Shown piece after piece: positions 61,463 through 64,000 of a stretch of DNA of 64,000 bases. Under the pieces are notes generated by a model that saw nothing but the letters and a program-made list of their open reading frames with translations, was not told the DNA's origin and ran no database searches. Position 1 is the first letter of the stretch. Each line of letters starts with the position of its first letter. Source of the stretch: Zhengitettix transpicula (taxonomy: Eukaryota > Arthropoda > Insecta > Orthoptera > Tetrigidae); contig CM073592.1 of the NCBI GenBank assembly GCA_037074705.1, forward strand, positions 51,134,129 through 51,198,128. Reading direction: 5' to 3'. Both the position numbers and the translations under genes were made by a program.

Positions 61463-64000
61463 GATGCCTTCGTGCTGCCACTGGAGATATGAAATTGTTT
61501 GTGATCTCTAGAAAACTGAAGACTGCATTCATAGTCTTATGTCAATTACAACCAGCCAGAAAGTCGACCATTAAACTTCTTTATTAGCTGAAGGAGGCTT
61601 CAGGTAAGCCGCAAGTATGATATTCACTTATTGTAAATAACCTTTACTGAAAAAAAAATAATTTTTATACGAGGGCTGTTAATTGCGAAAAATAATTGCC
61701 CAAGTTTTTAATCGGCCTCTAAATTAATTTGTAATCTGAAGGTAAAATTTTATGTTACTGGCATTAGAGTAGAAATTATTGATAACGTCATTGGAAGGCA
61801 CTGAAATATACTAACCTTTGGAAGAGATGTACTTATGTTCCTAAGTATGTGTAGTAATTAAGAATTTTATTATACTTTGATAATTATATCATTGTCACAC
61901 AAGGATCTGAGTACTTTCCCGTTATAGAGTCACAGGCTGTCTTCAGCAATTGATTTGGAATGGAGGTTCTTTATTATTTTGATGGGGAAGTGAGAGGCGC
62001 AGACATTCCAATAATTTTTATAATTTTTTTTTTGTTTGGAAGGTGATTCGAGCAGACTTTTACTCTTTTGGAGATTTTCAATCAAGAAGCAATTTTAACA
62101 GTTCTGGGATGGGACAGGAAGGTTTTATATGTGTAGAGGAGGGTTTCTTGGTGACAAGAGCCGGTTCTGGAACATAGTTATTTGATAAGGTCAAATTTTT
62201 GGCTCGTCGCATTTTCGGAGTAGTTGGACTTGTGGGATTAGGCTGAAGGTTTGGTTTAGGTGAAATCCGAGTTAGCGGACGGGGAGATTACATGGTTCCA
62301 GAACACTATACGAATAGGTTAAGGTTTGGCTCTAACACTCTGAGAGCAGCCATCCGTGGAGGGTAACGAGGAACGTGTTGACGGAGGTATGAAGGTAATT
62401 GGGATTTTCGTATGATGTCCATAAGACTGGCGAACTGGAAAAGGTTATCGGTAGGTTAGGGATATACGTGACAGAATATGTTGGGAATAATTCGAGAAAA
62501 GATGGCCAGCGGAAAGGGTGAAGTAGGAAGAGTGTTAGTCACTGATCGATACAGAACAGGATCAGTCTGTTGGAAAGGATCACTTCGATGCGAATTGGAT
62601 GCAGATATAGTTTAAGAGACAGGTGTTGGTTGGAATTTATTTTGGGGGCTCGAAACGAAATTAATGCAGAAGGATTGGAGGCGGTCTGTGATGACGGGTT
62701 GGATGATTTTTCCACTAATATTCTGCAATGGAATTGGCTTGTAGGAAGATGGGCATTCTTGAGGATTACCGGAAACATTATTATTTTGGATTTTTTTCCA
62801 AACTGATAGAACGTGTTACGTGGACTGGCAAGCGTTGAAGATAGAGGTTTAGGAACAGGTCTTTGATATTTTGGCAGTTTATTTGATTAATCTTTGATTT
62901 GATGCAGCGCCATTTTTAAATTAAGGTTAATAAGTATACGCTTTCAATTTAAGGTACTGTTCTTTATGCTAAATCACTATGACAACATGAATTTAAAAAT
63001 GAGTTTTCTTTATTTTTGACACTCACGATGACTTTAAAAAAATACTTTAAGAAGTAAACCACTTTACCAAAATTTCTACTCGTTACACGACAGCTGACAT
63101 TGTTTTTGCATAATTATTTCTCCTTAAACAGTAGTCACGAAATTCTGCTAATTTTTCCAATCTTGAGAGCGGTCTTCCGTAAAAAAACAGACGTGTATCA
63201 GTAAAATTCAGGTTTGTAGAACCGTTAAAACCTTTGGAAAGCCATTCATGGTGAGTCCAACTATAGTTTCCGTTCATTATTTAGTCGTTCCTAATCTCCA
63301 AATTGTATAATGCCGATAATACTCTTCATGAACAGTAGACTGTATTTGGTTTTTTCCCCACTTTAAGTTTTTTTAAAACATGTGCACAGTCGCCATGATG
63401 AAAATTTCCTATTATTGTATTATTCTGCAAAGTTCGGTGACGACAGGTACATCACTGGTATCGAGAATAAACTTAATAATTTCAAGTAAATATAACTATT
63501 TATTTCACCATACCTTCCTATCTTCCTTCAAACACCATCTTTAAAATACACACTCTGTTTCGTCAATGTATCTTCTCAGTAGATTCATCACTCTCATTCA
63601 ATAATGCATTGCGACTGTATCTATTGTTCATAATCACATTGAAACTGACTTCTTCCATCGAAATCTCACCTCCGGCACCACAATGCAATTGATCGTTTTG
63701 CTGCCAAAACTGAATATTAGGGGGAAATATGATCATGCCTATTCGTTGAAGTCCGAGTCTGTTGGGCATAAAAATATCGAACCTAGACTTTTTCCAACGC
63801 ATAGATTCGAAGTGAAAAATTTCTCAACGGAACACCAAAATGGAGCTTCCGTTTTTTTAAAATAAACAAAAAATGTAGGATTTAACTGAAATAAAAAAAT
63901 AATTTCTACATGACGACATTTAGTCCACAATTTTGGGACTTTATCAGGTAAAGGACAGTTTTCAATATATGAAGATATATTTTATTACAATCGTCTAAAT
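61463..64000. other. Single-copy right flank, nothing recognised
   Basis: No Kunitz exon or known domain found. Bases about 61900-62900 are richer in G and C than the rest and have open frames on both strands (62570-62806 plus, 62539-62778 minus), neither with a recognisable motif. The plus frame lacks an ATG start. A 64-codon ATG frame on the minus strand (63083-63277) and frames at 63563-63930 are also unrecognised. An old transposable element is possible for 61.9-62.9 kb but unproven. Confidence 0.35.

Noticed and set aside
62539..62806. Overlapping frames on both strands in the right flank
   Set aside because: The plus frame has no ATG start, and no motif or paralogue is visible. An old transposable element is equally likely.

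Overview
This is AT-rich eukaryotic DNA with introns, most likely from an insect or other arthropod. The reasons are many small three-exon genes with GT-AG introns, (TA)n microsatellites and decayed non-LTR retrotransposons. Small secreted single-domain Kunitz genes with an intron inside the domain are familiar from insects, but the species cannot be named from the sequence. There is no operon structure, rRNA, recognisable tRNA or CRISPR array.

The window is a tandem array of Kunitz/BPTI-type genes, all on the minus strand, so each gene runs from high to low coordinates. Every gene has the same plan. Exon 1 codes a signal peptide of about 18 residues and ends in phase 1. Exon 2 codes the first four Kunitz cysteines and ends in phase 2 just after the GGC-x-GN-x-N motif. 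Exon 3 codes the last two cysteines and a variable tail. I assign five paralogue types: K1, K2, K3 (a pseudogene), K4 (close to K1) and K5 (divergent, single copy).

Layout, left to right. 1-1.48 kb: retrotransposon relic. 1.6 kb: orphan exon 1 (K0). 2.6-14.5 kb: K1A, K2A, K3-pseudo A, then a GC-richer SINE-like block. 15.5-16.8 kb: K4A. 17.7-20.6 kb: decayed retrotransposon. 20.8-33.2 kb: orphan K0, K1B, K2B, K3-pseudo B and SINE-like block, almost identical to the first unit. 34-45 kb: a K4/K1 junction gene, K2C, K3-pseudo C and SINE-like block. 46-47.3 kb: K4C. 48.2-49.7 kb: retrotransposon relic. 49.8-59.4 kb: orphan K0, K1D, K2D, K3-pseudo D (exon 3 deleted) and SINE-like remnants. 60.2-61.5 kb: K5. 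61.5-64 kb: non-repeated sequence with nothing I can name.

Nine members of the K1/K2/K4 types plus K5 look intact, making ten apparently functional secreted Kunitz proteins of about 105-118 residues. The three-gene block K1-K2-K3 with its SINE-like tail was copied repeatedly. Unequal exchange between the similar K4 and K1 genes best explains why the third block starts with a K4-type left flank and a K1-type right flank. The predicted inhibitory position (P1, the residue after the second cysteine) differs between types (Leu, Met, Thr, Ile) and is never Lys or Arg. K3 is broken in the same way in every copy, so the pseudogene was amplified with its neighbours.

All identities were judged by eye. 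No alignment, splice prediction or database search was run.
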